A model generated the notes under the pieces. It worked only from the letters and a program-made list of their open reading frames with translations. It searched no databases and had not been told where the DNA came from. The translations under genes and the position numbers were made by a program. Source: Anaerotignum faecicola (GTDB taxonomy: Bacteria > Bacillota > Clostridia > Lachnospirales > Anaerotignaceae). Taken from it: a DNA stretch of 64,000 nt. Positions 26,269 to 35,763 of the stretch are shown here, in pieces; position 1 is the stretch's first letter, and every line of letters begins with the position of its first letter. The stretch lies in contig NZ_BHVZ01000001.1 in assembly GCF_003865035.1 (NCBI RefSeq), positions 248,001-312,000 on the forward strand, in the 5' to 3' direction.

Positions 26269-27156
26269 TTACTCCAAATTTTGAATCTGTTCTCTGATTT
26301 TTTCGATTTCACTTTTCAGTTCAATCGTGGCCTTTACAATCTGAATATCATTCGCCTTGGATGCGATGGTATTGGATTCTCTGTTCATTTCCTGAATCAG
26401 AAAGTCCAGCTTACGTCCTACCTGTCCGCCACCATCCAGAATATCCTTCAGTTGAATCAGATGGCTTTCCAGTCTGGTCACTTCCTCATCCACGCAGCCG
26501 CGGTCTGCAAAAACCGCAACCTCTGTCGCAATGCGCTGTGGATCAACATCAACGCCGCCCAGCAAATCCTTCAGGCGGTTATTCAGCTTTTCCTGATATT
26601 CCACAACCACCAGAGGGGAGCGTTCCTTCACCTCTGCCACAAGCGTCCTGATGCGTTCGCCCTTCAAAAGGATATCCTTTTTCAGATTTTCGCCCTCAAC
26701 GGTACGCATGGCAACGAATTTTTCCACTGCCTCATCCAGTGCAGGCACCAATGCCTCCCAGATGACTTCTTCCTCCTGCTGTGCCTTCTCCACCGTAATC
26801 ACATCGGGGAATTTTGCCGCCAGCTCCAGCTTATTTTCGCTGTAGATGCCGAATTTTTCTTCTATCAGCTTCAGCTTTTCGATATATGCCGCCGCCAGTG
26901 CTTCGTTCAGCTTTACCTCCACATCCGCTGCGGAAAAGGTTTCAAAGCTGATATACACATCAGTCTTGCCGCGAAATACCTCATGCATGATTCTTTTTTT
27001 GATTTTATCCTCCAGACCTGCCAGAGAACGGGGCAGCTTAATCGTCATGTCATTATAACGATGGTTTACGGATTTCATTTCCACCGTAAACTTTCTTTCC
27101 TCTGCGATATGCTCGCCGCGTCCATAGCCTGTCATGCTTCTTACACTTGCACTCAT
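26269..27156 (-). CDS. yicC: YicC family endoribonuclease/adaptor
   Basis: 295 residues, typical length. The N-terminal YicC domain begins SVRSMTGYGRGE, and the C-terminal DUF1732 domain contains the conserved EVTRLESHLIQL and GRKLDFLIQEMNRESNTIASKA blocks. E. coli YicC is an RNase and an adaptor for sRNA decay; the Firmicutes role is less clear. ATG at 27156 is chosen because AGAAAGGAACCG lies upstream; the frame stays open another 36 codons with no such site. First gene of the yicC-gmk-rpoZ cluster. Confidence 0.94.
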   Translation of the reverse strand: MSASVRSMTGYGRGEHIAEERKFTVEMKSVNHRYNDMTIKLPRSLAGLEDKIKKRIMHEVFRGKTDVYISFETFSAADVEVKLNEALAAAYIEKLKLIEEKFGIYSENKLELAAKFPDVITVEKAQQEEEVIWEALVPALDEAVEKFVAMRTVEGENLKKDILLKGERIRTLVAEVKERSPLVVVEYQEKLNNRLKDLLGGVDVDPQRIATEVAVFADRGCVDEEVTRLESHLIQLKDILDGGGQVGRKLDFLIQEMNRESNTIASKANDIQIVKATIELKSEIEKIREQIQNLE

Positions 27157-27405
27157 GTTTCGGTTCCTTTCTATGCTTCGTTCCAAAAATCGTTGTTTTA
27201 TTATACATAAGTGTTTGCCAAATAGCAAGGAAAACCGCAAATTGTATCCACTATTTTTAATCATTTTTTAATATTTCCTTCATTTTAGAATTTTTTTGCA
27301 AATCCTACTGCTTTTCTTGGTAATCCGTTTGAAAAAATAATGCAAAAAAGAAAATCCTATGTTAAAATTATGAATTAACCAAATGTATTCAAGGAGGTGT
27401 TCCTT

Positions 27406-29175
27406 ATGGCACTGGACGGCATTACAACCTCTGCCATCGTATCAGAACTCAAAGCAGCCCTTTTAGGCGGGCGTATCGATAAAATCCATCAGCCCCTTGC
27501 GGATGAAATTCGTATGTCAATTCGTGGGCTTGGCAGCGGCGCAAAGAAAATCATCATTTCCGCCAACTCTGCCCATCCCCGTATCCACCTGACCGAAAGC
27601 AGCCGCGAAAACCCTATGACCGCGCCCTTATTCTGCATGGTCATGCGCAAGCATATCGCGGGCGGCAAAATTATAGATATTGTGCAGCCGAATTTCGAGC
27701 GTATCATCATCCTCAGGATTGAATCCGCCAATGAAATGGGTGATATCACTACAAAAAATCTGATTCTGGAAATCATGGGCAAGCACAGCAACCTTATCCT
27801 GACCGATGAAACCGGCAAAATTCTGGATTCCATCAAGCGTGTCACCCATGAGAAAAGCTCTGTCCGAGAGGTACTCCCCGGCAAGGAATATGTTTTCCCC
27901 CCTTCGCAGGATAAGAAAAACCCCCTCCTTGCCGAACAGGCGGATTTCCTCTTTTCCCTGCATTTGCAGGAAGGCAGAAGGCTGCAGGAATTTCTTTATC
28001 AAACCTACACCGGCATCAGCCCTGTCATGGCAGGCGAAATCTGCACCCGTGCAGGGTTGGATGCTTCGGATTCCTGTCAGGAAACCACATTGGAAAACAG
28101 TGAACGGCTCTTTGCCGCCTTTGAAAAAACCATGCAGGAGGTCAAAGCGGCGGACTTCTGCCCTGCCATTTATTATCAGAAGGAAAATAATCGCATTGTC
28201 GATTTTGCCGTTCTGAAAATGCAGCAATTTCAAGGCCTTGCCGCAAAGCCCTTTCCTTCCGTTTCTGCCCTTCTGGAGGGCTTTTATCAGGAGCGGGATA
28301 ATGCGGCACATATCCGCCAGAAGGCGCAGGATATGCGAAAGCTGGTAACCAATCATATCGAACGCTGTGTGAAGAAAAAGGAAATTCAGCTAAAAACACG
28401 CCGCGAAACAAAGGGCATGGATTTATGGAAGAAAAAGGGCGAGCTCCTGACTGCCAATATCTATGCCGTTCCGCAGGGCGTAACAACCTTCAAAACCATT
28501 GATTATTACGAGGAGTCCATGCCCGAAATCGAAATTGCCATTGACCCCGCAAAAACACCTGCGGAAAATGCGCAGAAATATTTTGCAAAATACAACAAGG
28601 CAAAGCGTACCCTTGCGGCACTGGAAATACAGGAAAAACAGAATAACGAGGAGCTGGCGTATCTGGAAAGCGTCCTCAACGCACTGGAAAACGCCAAGGA
28701 GGATGCCGATCTTTCCGAAATCCGCACAGAATTAGCGGAAAGCGGCTTCATCCGCAGGCAGGCACAGAAAAAAGGACAGCCGAAGCCGAAAAGGGCAAAG
28801 CCCCTGCGTTATATTTCCTCCGATGGGTATGAAATTCTGGTCGGGAAAAGCAATCTGCAAAATGACGAGCTGACGCTGCGCACCGCCGAGCCGACAGACC
28901 TCTGGATGCACACGAAGGATATCCCCGGCTCCCATGTCATCATCCGCACCAACGGGCAAAGCGAGCTGCCCGAAGCCACGATGGAGGAAGCTGCAAACCT
29001 TGCCGCCTTCTACAGTAAAGCGAAAAACAGCAGCATGGTTCCTGTGGATTATACCCAAAGAAAAAATATCAAAAAACCAAACGGGGCAAAGCCGGGCATG
29101 GTGATTTATCTGACGAATAAAACCATTTACATCACCCCCGACGAAGCCCGTATCCAACAAATGAAAAATGAATAA
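27406..29175 (+). CDS. rqcH: Ribosome quality-control protein RqcH (NFACT family)
   Basis: 589 residues. It binds stalled 50S-peptidyl-tRNA and recruits tRNA-Ala to add C-terminal alanine tails. The N-terminal NFACT-N domain begins ALDGITTSAIVSELKAALLGGRIDKIHQP. It is followed by a helix-hairpin-helix part, a coiled coil (about 290-440) and the NFACT-R domain (about 470-589), with DLWMHTKDIPGSHVIIR. AAGGAGGTG ends 6 nt before the ATG at 27406. ClpXP, which degrades Ala-tailed proteins in B. subtilis, is encoded at 44.7-46.6 kb, and MutS2 at 0.5 kb. Confidence 0.95.
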   Translation: MALDGITTSAIVSELKAALLGGRIDKIHQPLADEIRMSIRGLGSGAKKIIISANSAHPRIHLTESSRENPMTAPLFCMVMRKHIAGGKIIDIVQPNFERIIILRIESANEMGDITTKNLILEIMGKHSNLILTDETGKILDSIKRVTHEKSSVREVLPGKEYVFPPSQDKKNPLLAEQADFLFSLHLQEGRRLQEFLYQTYTGISPVMAGEICTRAGLDASDSCQETTLENSERLFAAFEKTMQEVKAADFCPAIYYQKENNRIVDFAVLKMQQFQGLAAKPFPSVSALLEGFYQERDNAAHIRQKAQDMRKLVTNHIERCVKKKEIQLKTRRETKGMDLWKKKGELLTANIYAVPQGVTTFKTIDYYEESMPEIEIAIDPAKTPAENAQKYFAKYNKAKRTLAALEIQEKQNNEELAYLESVLNALENAKEDADLSEIRTELAESGFIRRQAQKKGQPKPKRAKPLRYISSDGYEILVGKSNLQNDELTLRTAEPTDLWMHTKDIPGSHVIIRTNGQSELPEATMEEAANLAAFYSKAKNSSMVPVDYTQRKNIKKPNGAKPGMVIYLTNKTIYITPDEARIQQMKNE

Positions 29176-29205
29176 ATAAGATACCTTCAGAAAGGAGCAT
29201 GATTT

Positions 29206-29916
29206 ATGGCAAAAGCCTTTCGTTACGCACTCAAGCACAGCCTTCCCATCCTCATCAGCTATATCCCCGTTGCCCTTGCTTACGGGGTACTGATGCAGAA
29301 CTGCGGCTATAATTTCGTCTGGACAGGCGCATGCAGCATTTTCGTTCTGGCAGGCTCTCTGCAATATCTGATGGTGACCTTCTTCGCCGGCGGCGTTTCG
29401 CTTCTGACCGTTGCGATTATGTCACTCCTGCTCAACAGCCGTCATATTTTCTATGGGCTGTCCTTCATCGAAAAATTCCGTACCTTCGGTCCTTGGAAAT
29501 ATTTTCTCATCTATTCCCTGACGGATGAAAATTATTCCCTCCACTGTTCGCATCATTTCGAGTCGGATGTCAATGAAAAATGGGCGTATGTGCTGACGGC
29601 GTTTCTGTCCATCTCCTATTGGATTATCCTGAGCATCATCGGTGCGCTGATTGGGAGCATGCTTCCCTTCAACACCACAGGCATTGATTTTGCGCTGACC
29701 GCCCTTTTCATCGTTATCCTGATAGAGCAGATACTTGGCGCGGATAACCGCCTGCCGGCATGGCTTGCCTTTGTTTCCGCCATCGTCTGTCTGCTTATCT
29801 TCGGGCCAAGCAATTTCATTCTGCCTTCGCTGGTGATTACCGTTGCTCTTTTAAGCATCCTGCGTCACCGTATCGAGCCTGTAAAAGCTGTAAAAGAAGA
29901 AAAGGAGGAAGCGTAA
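29206..29916 (+). CDS. azlC: AzlC family branched-chain amino acid exporter, large subunit
   Basis: 236 residues with about six membrane helices. Family hallmarks near the N-terminus are FRYALKHSLPILISYIPVALAYG (in part) and the NSRHIFYGLSF block at about 77-87. With AzlD it exports branched-chain amino acids or analogues such as azaleucine. AGAAAGGAGCATGATTT precedes the ATG. It begins 30 nt after rqcH and its TAA touches the ATG of azlD, so the three genes are likely one transcript. A Lys/Glu-rich tail ends the protein. Confidence 0.93.
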   Translation: MAKAFRYALKHSLPILISYIPVALAYGVLMQNCGYNFVWTGACSIFVLAGSLQYLMVTFFAGGVSLLTVAIMSLLLNSRHIFYGLSFIEKFRTFGPWKYFLIYSLTDENYSLHCSHHFESDVNEKWAYVLTAFLSISYWIILSIIGALIGSMLPFNTTGIDFALTALFIVILIEQILGADNRLPAWLAFVSAIVCLLIFGPSNFILPSLVITVALLSILRHRIEPVKAVKEEKEEA

Positions 29917-30249
29917 ATGGTTTTAACTACAATGCAATCTATTGCAATCATTGCCGTCTGCGGCATCTGCACCCTTCTGGAGCGTGCCCTGCCCTTCCTC
30001 ATTTTCAGCGGCAGAGCCGTTCCAGAGCCTGTACGCTATCTGGGGCGTGTGCTTCCGATGGCAATTATGGCAACCCTTGTCATTTATTGTCTGAAGGGCA
30101 TTTCTTTTTCCTCTGCGGCAGGCTTTGCGCCGCTCTTGATTGCCTCCGCGGTAACAGCCATTCTGCACCTCTGGAAAAGAAGCACTCTCATCAGCATTTT
30201 CTGCGGCACTGTCTGCTATATGGTTCTGGTGCAGCTTGTATTTGCATAA
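29917..30249 (+). CDS. azlD: AzlD family branched-chain amino acid exporter, small subunit
   Basis: 110 residues with about four hydrophobic segments. The AzlD motif RALPFLIF is near residue 28, and YLGRVLPMAIMATLVIYCLKG follows. It pairs with AzlC. There is no gap after azlC (stop and start codons abut), and the ribosome binding site AAAGGAGGAAG lies in the azlC tail. A bidirectional terminator follows. Confidence 0.92.
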   Translation: MVLTTMQSIAIIAVCGICTLLERALPFLIFSGRAVPEPVRYLGRVLPMAIMATLVIYCLKGISFSSAAGFAPLLIASAVTAILHLWKRSTLISIFCGTVCYMVLVQLVFA

Positions 30250-30271
30250 TACTACATAATTTTAACAGAAA

Positions 30272-30310
30272 AACCCTCCGTATTTTTTCCATACGAAGGG
30301 TTCTTTTTTT
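30272..30310. terminator. Bidirectional intrinsic terminator between azlD and recA
   Basis: AACCCTCCGTAT and ATACGAAGGGTT (30272-30283 with 30291-30302) are followed by CTTTTTTT on plus and by TTTTTCT on minus. Confidence 0.85.
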
Positions 30311-30344
30311 GCAATTTTTTAATTATAATTTTTTGATTATAATT

Positions 30345-31439
30345 TTAAAATTCTGTTTCCGTGATAGGTGCTTCGGCTGCATCTGCCGCTTCTGCTGTCT
30401 GCGGGGCAGCCTGATTCTGCTCCAGTCCATAATGCACGCGCACCAGATGGTCGATTTCCGCGCACATTTCGGGATGCTCGCGCAGGAACTGCTTTGCGTT
30501 TTCACGCCCTTGCCCGATACGGGTTTCCTTATAGGCATACCATGCGCCGCTCTTGTTTACGATATCCACATCTGCCGCCAGATCCAGAATATCCCCCTCC
30601 TTGGAGATGCCCTTGCCGTAGATAATATCAAACTCTGCCGTTCTGAAGGGAGGTGCTACCTTGTTTTTCGCAACCTTTACCTTTGTGCGGTTGCCGACAA
30701 TTTCCGTTCCCTGCTTCAGCACATCCGCCTTTCTGATTTCCATACGGATAGAGGAATAGAATTTCAGTGCGCGGCCGCCCGTTGTGGTTTCGGGATTGCC
30801 GAAGGTTACGCCGATTTTCTCACGCAGCTGGTTGATGAAAACAACCGTACAATTCGATTTATTGGTAATACCTGTCAGCTTTCTCAATGCCTGGCTCATC
30901 AGTCTTGCCTGCAAGCCCATGTGGGAATCACCCATTTCGCCCTCGATTTCCGCACGGGGCACCAATGCCGCTACGGAGTCCACAATCACAATATCAATCG
31001 CACCGCTGCGTACCATCGTTTCGGTGATTTCCAACGCCTGTTCGCCGTCATCCGGCTGAGAAATATAGAGGTTATCAATATCAACCCCCAGTGCCTTTGC
31101 ATAAGTGGGGTCCATCGCATGCTCCGCATCCACATACCCTGCAATGCCGCCGCGCTTCTGCACCTCTGCCACCATGTGCAGGGCAACCGTTGTCTTACCG
31201 GAGGATTCAGGGCCATAAACCTCAACGATTCTGCCCTTCGGCAGACCGCCAACCCCCAACGCCAAATCCAGGCTCAGAGAGCCGGTCGGCACAACCTCAA
31301 CCGCCATTTTTGCATTATTATCCCCCAGCTTCATTACCGCACCCTTGCCAAACTGCTTCTCAATCTGGCTTAGTGCCGCATCCAGTGCCTTTTGCTTATC
31401 TTCAAATTTTACATCTTCCTTTTGTGCCTTTGCCGCCAT
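30345..31439 (-). CDS. recA: Recombinase RecA
   Basis: 364 residues. It drives strand exchange and SOS co-protease activity. Walker A GPESSGKT is at 76-83; Walker [14 protein letters not shown] and the L2 loop [30 protein letters not shown] (shown in part) are intact. The C-terminal tail is acidic and Ala/Glu-rich. The ATG follows GAAAGGTGGAAATAAA. A LexA-like sequence lies 46-59 nt upstream. It sits downstream of cinA, as in many Firmicutes, but a DMT transporter gene lies between. Confidence 0.98.
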   Translation of the reverse strand: MAAKAQKEDVKFEDKQKALDAALSQIEKQFGKGAVMKLGDNNAKMAVEVVPTGSLSLDLALGVGGLPKGRIVEVYGPESSGKTTVALHMVAEVQKRGGIAGYVDAEHAMDPTYAKALGVDIDNLYISQPDDGEQALEITETMVRSGAIDIVIVDSVAALVPRAEIEGEMGDSHMGLQARLMSQALRKLTGITNKSNCTVVFINQLREKIGVTFGNPETTTGGRALKFYSSIRMEIRKADVLKQGTEIVGNRTKVKVAKNKVAPPFRTAEFDIIYGKGISKEGDILDLAADVDIVNKSGAWYAYKETRIGQGRENAKQFLREHPEMCAEIDHLVRVHYGLEQNQAAPQTAEAADAAEAPITETEF

Positions 31440-31484
31440 TTTATTTCCACCTTTCCAAACCCTATCGGATTCTGTTTATATTCA

Positions 31485-31498
31485 CGAATATTTGTTCT
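31485..31498 (-). promoter_or_regulatory. Possible LexA (DinR) box upstream of recA
   Basis: Minus strand AGAACAAATATTCG matches the Firmicutes SOS box CGAACATATGTTCG at 11 of 14 positions, with both GAAC/TTC half-sites recognisable. Placed 46 nt before the ATG, it is in a sensible position, but the match is imperfect. Confidence 0.4.
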
Positions 31499-31540
31499 CT
31501 TTTTTTCCATTCTATTCGATTTTGTTCGCCTTGTCAACGG

Positions 31541-32401
31541 CTATTTTCTCTCCTGCACAGGCTTTTCCGCCAAAGCCATTGCCGCAAAAATCACCGCACA
31601 CCCCAGATATCCCCTGAAGTGCATCCGTTCGCCGTATAAAATCGCAGAAAATACCGCCGCAAAAATAGATTCCGTTGTAATGATGATTGCCGCCTTGTTC
31701 GGCGCAGTGCTTTGCTGTCCGATGCTTTGCAGCACAAAATAAAGCGCGGTGCAAAATGCCCCTGCGTAGAAAAAGTTTCCGAAGGCAGGCAATGTCAGAG
31801 GCGGCATATCCCATCCCGTAAACATCAGAATCACCGTCATCACCGCAAGGGTCGAAAGATTCTCCACAATCGCAATATGCACAGAATCGCAGTCCTTTGT
31901 CAGATTCCCCAGAAACGCCATTTGCAGCGAAAACGCCACCGCCGCCAAGAGTGACAGCCCTGCCCCGAAATCCAGACGAAAATCCGCCGTCAGAGAAAGG
32001 CAGCAAACGCCAAAGAGCGTCATCCCCGCCGCCAGAAAGCAGTTCCGATTCGGCTTCTGCCTGAACACACCCCAGCAGACAAACGGCACAATGACCGCAG
32101 GAATATTCACCAGAAACGCATTGACCGATGGCGTGGTGTATTGCAGCCCAACCGTCATCAGAAGAAACATTGCCGCAAGCAGTGCCCCCAAAATACTGCC
32201 GACCCTCCATTCCTCTTTGGTAATTCGTTTCAGCCGTTTGCAATAAACCAGACACATGCAGACGGATGCCGTCAGAAAACGCCCGAAAATCACCTGAAAT
32301 GGGTCATATCCCCAATCCAGAAGATATTTCAGGCTGATAAAGCCGCCGCCGCCGATAAATGCCGCCAGAAGCAGCAGCCAATCTCCCTTATGCTTCATCA
32401 T
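31541..32401 (-). CDS. EamA/DMT family transporter
   Basis: 286 residues with ten hydrophobic segments arranged as two EamA repeats (about 5-135 and 145-280). The N-terminal repeat includes GGGFISLKYLLDWGYDPFQVIFGRF, in part. Members export amino acids or metabolites; the substrate cannot be told. The gene overlaps the end of cinA by 14 nt (ATGATGA), with AAGG inside cinA as ribosome binding site. It is therefore translated with cinA and lies between cinA and recA, where relatives usually have nothing or a small gene. Confidence 0.9.
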   Translation of the reverse strand: MMKHKGDWLLLLAAFIGGGGFISLKYLLDWGYDPFQVIFGRFLTASVCMCLVYCKRLKRITKEEWRVGSILGALLAAMFLLMTVGLQYTTPSVNAFLVNIPAVIVPFVCWGVFRQKPNRNCFLAAGMTLFGVCCLSLTADFRLDFGAGLSLLAAVAFSLQMAFLGNLTKDCDSVHIAIVENLSTLAVMTVILMFTGWDMPPLTLPAFGNFFYAGAFCTALYFVLQSIGQQSTAPNKAAIIITTESIFAAVFSAILYGERMHFRGYLGCAVIFAAMALAEKPVQERK

Positions 32402-33626
32402 TGATTACCTTCCTCAGCCGGTTCAGCGCAGTATATGCCGCACGTTCTCTGATTTTGTTCCGCTTCCCGACAAAATGGCAGGTGTACACCTCCGTTTTTC
32501 CTTTATAAGCAATCGCAATATAAACCAGACCGACCGGCTTGCCCTCGCTGCTTTCCGGACCTGCAACGCCCGTAGTTGCCACGCCGATGTCTGCGCCGCT
32601 TGTTCTCGCAATGCCCTCCGCCATTTCCTTCGCCGTTTCCTCGCTGACTGCGCCGTATTTCTCCAGTGTTTCCGCCTTTACGCCGAGTCTGTGCATTTTC
32701 GCCTCATTGGAATAGGTCACACAGCCCTCCACAAGTGCCGCAGAAATTCCCGGATATTCCACCAGATTAGACGCAATCATACCGCCGGTGCAGGATTCCG
32801 CCACCGCTAACGTGAGTTGCTTTTGCAACAGCTGTTCTGCCACAACGGTTTCCAAATCGGTTTCGCCCTCGCCATAGACCGCATCGCCCAATCTTTCCTT
32901 CAATACCGCCGCAACAGGGTCAATCAGTCGATTTGCTTCCTCCTCGTCCCTTGCCTTTGCCGTAATGCGCAGAATTGCCTCGCCATCCTTCGCATAGGGC
33001 GCAATCGTCGGGTTGGTCTGCGCATCAATGATATCCTTTACCCTTTCCTCCATGGCACTCTCGCCCACCTCTGCCACGCGCAGAATACGGGAAACAAAGG
33101 TAAATTCCTGCTTCTTCGCCAGATAAGGCTTCACCTGATTTTGGAACATGGGAATCGTTTCTCTCGGAGGGCCGGGCAGCATCACAATCATCTTTCCGTT
33201 CTTCTCCATAATAATCCCCGGTGCCGTGCCGTTATCGTTATACAGCACAATCCCGTTTTTCTCCGGCACCATTGCCTGCTTCACGTTGTTTTCCGTCATC
33301 ACTCTGCCTGTGCGGTCAAAATATTTCCGAATTCTGCCCAATGCTCTTTCATCCAGAATCAGCCTTTCCCCGAAATATTCCGCCGCCGTTTCCTTCGTCA
33401 GGTCATCCTCTGTCGGCCCTAAGCCGCCTGTTGTAATAATCAAATCCGCTCTGGAAAAGGCATGAAAAATCGTATCCTTTAAACGCTGTGGGTTATCCCC
33501 AACAACCGTCTGATAATATACCTCTATCCCCAGATTGGCCAGCTCCTGCGCCAGAAACTGTGCATTTGTATTCAAAATATCCCCCAACAGCAGCTCCGTG
33601 CCAACTGCAAGAATCTCTGCCTTCAT
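32388..33626 (-). CDS. cinA: CinA family nicotinamide-nucleotide amidohydrolase
   Basis: 412 residues, full length. The N-terminal molybdopterin-binding-like (COG1058) domain has GTELLLGDILNTNAQFL and TTGGLGPTEDDLT. The C-terminal CinA domain (about 255-412) has SCTGGMIASNLVEYPG and ATTGVAGPESSEGKPVG. The C-terminal domain deamidates NMN in NAD recycling; the N-terminal domain is linked to ADP-ribose pyrophosphatase activity. GAGGAAGAAAC precedes the ATG. Part of pgsA-cinA-recA, a competence-linked order in Firmicutes. Confidence 0.95.
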   Translation of the reverse strand: MKAEILAVGTELLLGDILNTNAQFLAQELANLGIEVYYQTVVGDNPQRLKDTIFHAFSRADLIITTGGLGPTEDDLTKETAAEYFGERLILDERALGRIRKYFDRTGRVMTENNVKQAMVPEKNGIVLYNDNGTAPGIIMEKNGKMIVMLPGPPRETIPMFQNQVKPYLAKKQEFTFVSRILRVAEVGESAMEERVKDIIDAQTNPTIAPYAKDGEAILRITAKARDEEEANRLIDPVAAVLKERLGDAVYGEGETDLETVVAEQLLQKQLTLAVAESCTGGMIASNLVEYPGISAALVEGCVTYSNEAKMHRLGVKAETLEKYGAVSEETAKEMAEGIARTSGADIGVATTGVAGPESSEGKPVGLVYIAIAYKGKTEVYTCHFVGKRNKIRERAAYTALNRLRKVINDEA

Positions 33627-33694
33627 GTTTCTTCCTCCTTTGTGTCTTTTCCTCTATTGTACCGTTTTTATCATCGGATTCCAATATTCCGAAA

Positions 33695-33731
33695 TAAAAA
33701 AGAGAGCCTTTTCAAACAAAGCGCTCTCTTT
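33695..33731 (-). terminator. Intrinsic terminator between pgsA and cinA
   Basis: AAAGAGAGC and GCTCTCTTT are separated by a 15-nt loop and followed by TTTATTTC on the minus strand. Confidence 0.7.
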
Positions 33732-33741
33732 CATTTTTCTC

Positions 33742-34281
33742 TTAGCCCATCAGAACCTGCTTATTCTTAATGATATAATCCGCGCCGGAGAAAATCGTAA
33801 AGAATACCGCCAGAATCACCAGAAGCTTTTCCAGAACAGGCATGCACGCAAACGGCAGATTCAGCAGCAGCACAGGAATCATAATCATCTGCGTGGTGGT
33901 TTTCACCTTCCCCCACCAGCTTGCCGCCATCACGATATTCGCCTCCATCGCAAGGGTACGGAAGCCTGTAATGGCAAATTCTCTTGCCAAAATCACGATA
34001 ACGACCCATGCCGCCAAGTCCTTTAAGGCAACCATGGAAACCAATGCAGACATCACCAACAGCTTGTCCGCAAGAGGGTCCATAAATTTCCCGAAGTTGG
34101 AAACCATGTTGTATTTTCTTGCAATCTTGCCATCCAGCATATCCGTTAAGGATGCCACGATAAAAATAATCACTGCAATATATCTGTTCATTGGCTCAGG
34201 TGCCAGAAACAGCACCAGCAAGAATGCCGGAATCATAACCACACGCAGCATGGTCAGCTTATTCGCCAAATTCATATCCAT
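33742..34281 (-). CDS. pgsA: CDP-diacylglycerol-glycerol-3-phosphate 3-phosphatidyltransferase
   Basis: 179 residues. It makes phosphatidylglycerol phosphate at the membrane. The CDP-alcohol phosphotransferase signature D-x2-DG-x2-AR-x8-G-x3-D-x3-D is complete (DMLDGKIAR...GKFMDPLAD, about residues 55-81). Several membrane helices are present. ATG 34281 is preferred because GGGAG lies 9 nt upstream; ATG codons at 34290 and 34275 are also in frame. The start overlaps the last codons of rimO, indicating coupling. Confidence 0.95.
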   Translation of the reverse strand: MDMNLANKLTMLRVVMIPAFLLVLFLAPEPMNRYIAVIIFIVASLTDMLDGKIARKYNMVSNFGKFMDPLADKLLVMSALVSMVALKDLAAWVVIVILAREFAITGFRTLAMEANIVMAASWWGKVKTTTQMIMIPVLLLNLPFACMPVLEKLLVILAVFFTIFSGADYIIKNKQVLMG

Positions 34282-35623
34282 AAACCACATCTCCCATCAA
34301 ATCATAATCGCCTGCTTCTCGAATCCTTACCGTTACAAAATCACCGGAATACAGCTCCTCCTCCGAGGAAACAAATACCAAGCCGTCAATTTCGGGGGCA
34401 TCCCTTCTTGTTCTGCCACAGAAAATATTTTCTTCAGGCAGCTTGCCCTCAATCAGCACCTCCATCACCTTGCCGACCTCTTTTTCACAAAGCGCAGCCG
34501 CAATGGATTTCTGTATATCCATGATGATATCCCTGCGTTCTTCCTTCGTTTCCTCCGGAATCTGGTTTTCCATTTCCGCCGCAACCGTGCCTTCCTCCTG
34601 CGAATAGGAGAACACACCCAGACGGTCGAATTTCATTTCCTGCACGAAGCTCTGCAAATCCGCAAATTCTTCCTCTGTCTCCCCGGGGAACCCGACAATC
34701 AGCGTGGTGCGGATGGCAATATCGGGCATAGCCGCTCTCAGCCTTGCCACCTTCTCCCGAATGAGTGCCTGACTGCTCTTTCTGCCCATGCGCTTCAGTA
34801 CGGCATCATTCCCATGCTGAATCGGCATATCAATATAATGACAAACCTTTTCACAGCTTGCCATTGCCTCAATGGTTTCCTCTGTCAGCGTTTCGGGATA
34901 CGCATACAGCAGGCGAATCCACTCCAGCCCCTCAATAGCATTCAGCCGCCGCAGAAGCTCATCCAGCATCGGCTTGCCGTATAAATCTCTGCCGTAGATC
35001 GAGGTATCCTGTGCAACAATTACCAATTCCTTCACGCCCTGCTGTGCCAAAAGGGTTGCTTCCTCCACAAGGCTTTCCAGCTCTCTGCTACGGTGTCTGC
35101 CACGCATTTGCGGAATCACACAATAGGTGCAACGGTTGTCGCAGCCCTCAGAAATTTTCAGATACGCAAAATATGGTGCGGTCGAAAGCACACGCAGCTT
35201 GCCGTTTCCATCCTGCATAGCAAGGTCAATGCTTTCCAGCTGCTTCACCTGCTCCTTGCCGCCCAGAATTTCATCCGCAACTTCCGCGATGGATTCGTAC
35301 GCCGTTGTACCGATAATGGCATCCACCTCCGGCAATTCATCAAAAAATTCCTTTTCATATCTCTGCCCTAAGCAGCCTGCCACAATCAATCCCTTGCAGT
35401 TCCCCACATCAGGGTTCTTATATTGGGACATCTCCAGAATGGTTTCAATGCTTTCTTCCAAAGCATCCTTGATAAAGCAGCAGGTATTCACCACGATGAT
35501 ATCCGCCTCTGCCTCATCCGCTACCGCTGTGTAGCCGTTTTTCTGCAAAATCCCCAGCATAACCTCACTGTCAACTCTATTCTTATCGCACCCCAAAGAG
35601 GTGAATGCGATTTTTCTGCTCAT
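34259..35623 (-). CDS. rimO: Ribosomal protein S12 methylthiotransferase RimO
   Basis: 454 residues. It adds a methylthio group to the conserved Asp of S12. The UPF0004 N-terminal domain has three cluster cysteines (C12 in SLGCDKN, one in NTCCFI, one in VAGCLGQRY). The radical-SAM motif CDNRCTYC comes next, then a C-terminal TRAM domain ending in GDVVYGYEFGE. MiaB is the main paralogue; the IPQMRGRHRSR stretch and gene context favour RimO. AAGGAGGAATACA precedes the ATG. Confidence 0.95.
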   Translation of the reverse strand: MSRKIAFTSLGCDKNRVDSEVMLGILQKNGYTAVADEAEADIIVVNTCCFIKDALEESIETILEMSQYKNPDVGNCKGLIVAGCLGQRYEKEFFDELPEVDAIIGTTAYESIAEVADEILGGKEQVKQLESIDLAMQDGNGKLRVLSTAPYFAYLKISEGCDNRCTYCVIPQMRGRHRSRELESLVEEATLLAQQGVKELVIVAQDTSIYGRDLYGKPMLDELLRRLNAIEGLEWIRLLYAYPETLTEETIEAMASCEKVCHYIDMPIQHGNDAVLKRMGRKSSQALIREKVARLRAAMPDIAIRTTLIVGFPGETEEEFADLQSFVQEMKFDRLGVFSYSQEEGTVAAEMENQIPEETKEERRDIIMDIQKSIAAALCEKEVGKVMEVLIEGKLPEENIFCGRTRRDAPEIDGLVFVSSEEELYSGDFVTVRIREAGDYDLMGDVVYGYEFGE

Positions 35624-35726
35624 TGTATTCCTCCTTAAAATCTTCTCTTTTTTCCATCATTATATTTTACTATAAAACCGGGAAAATTGCTATATTTCCG
35701 CAAAATTCTTTTTCCCTCTTTCTGCC

Positions 35727-35756
35727 AAAGAAAAACCCCCGAAAATATCGAGGGTT
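35727..35756 (-). terminator. Intrinsic terminator of the 35764-36237 gene
   Basis: AACCCTCGA...TTCGGGGGTT forms a stem with a short loop, then TTTTTC, just past the stop codon on the minus strand. Confidence 0.75.
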
Positions 35757-35763
35757 GCTTCTC

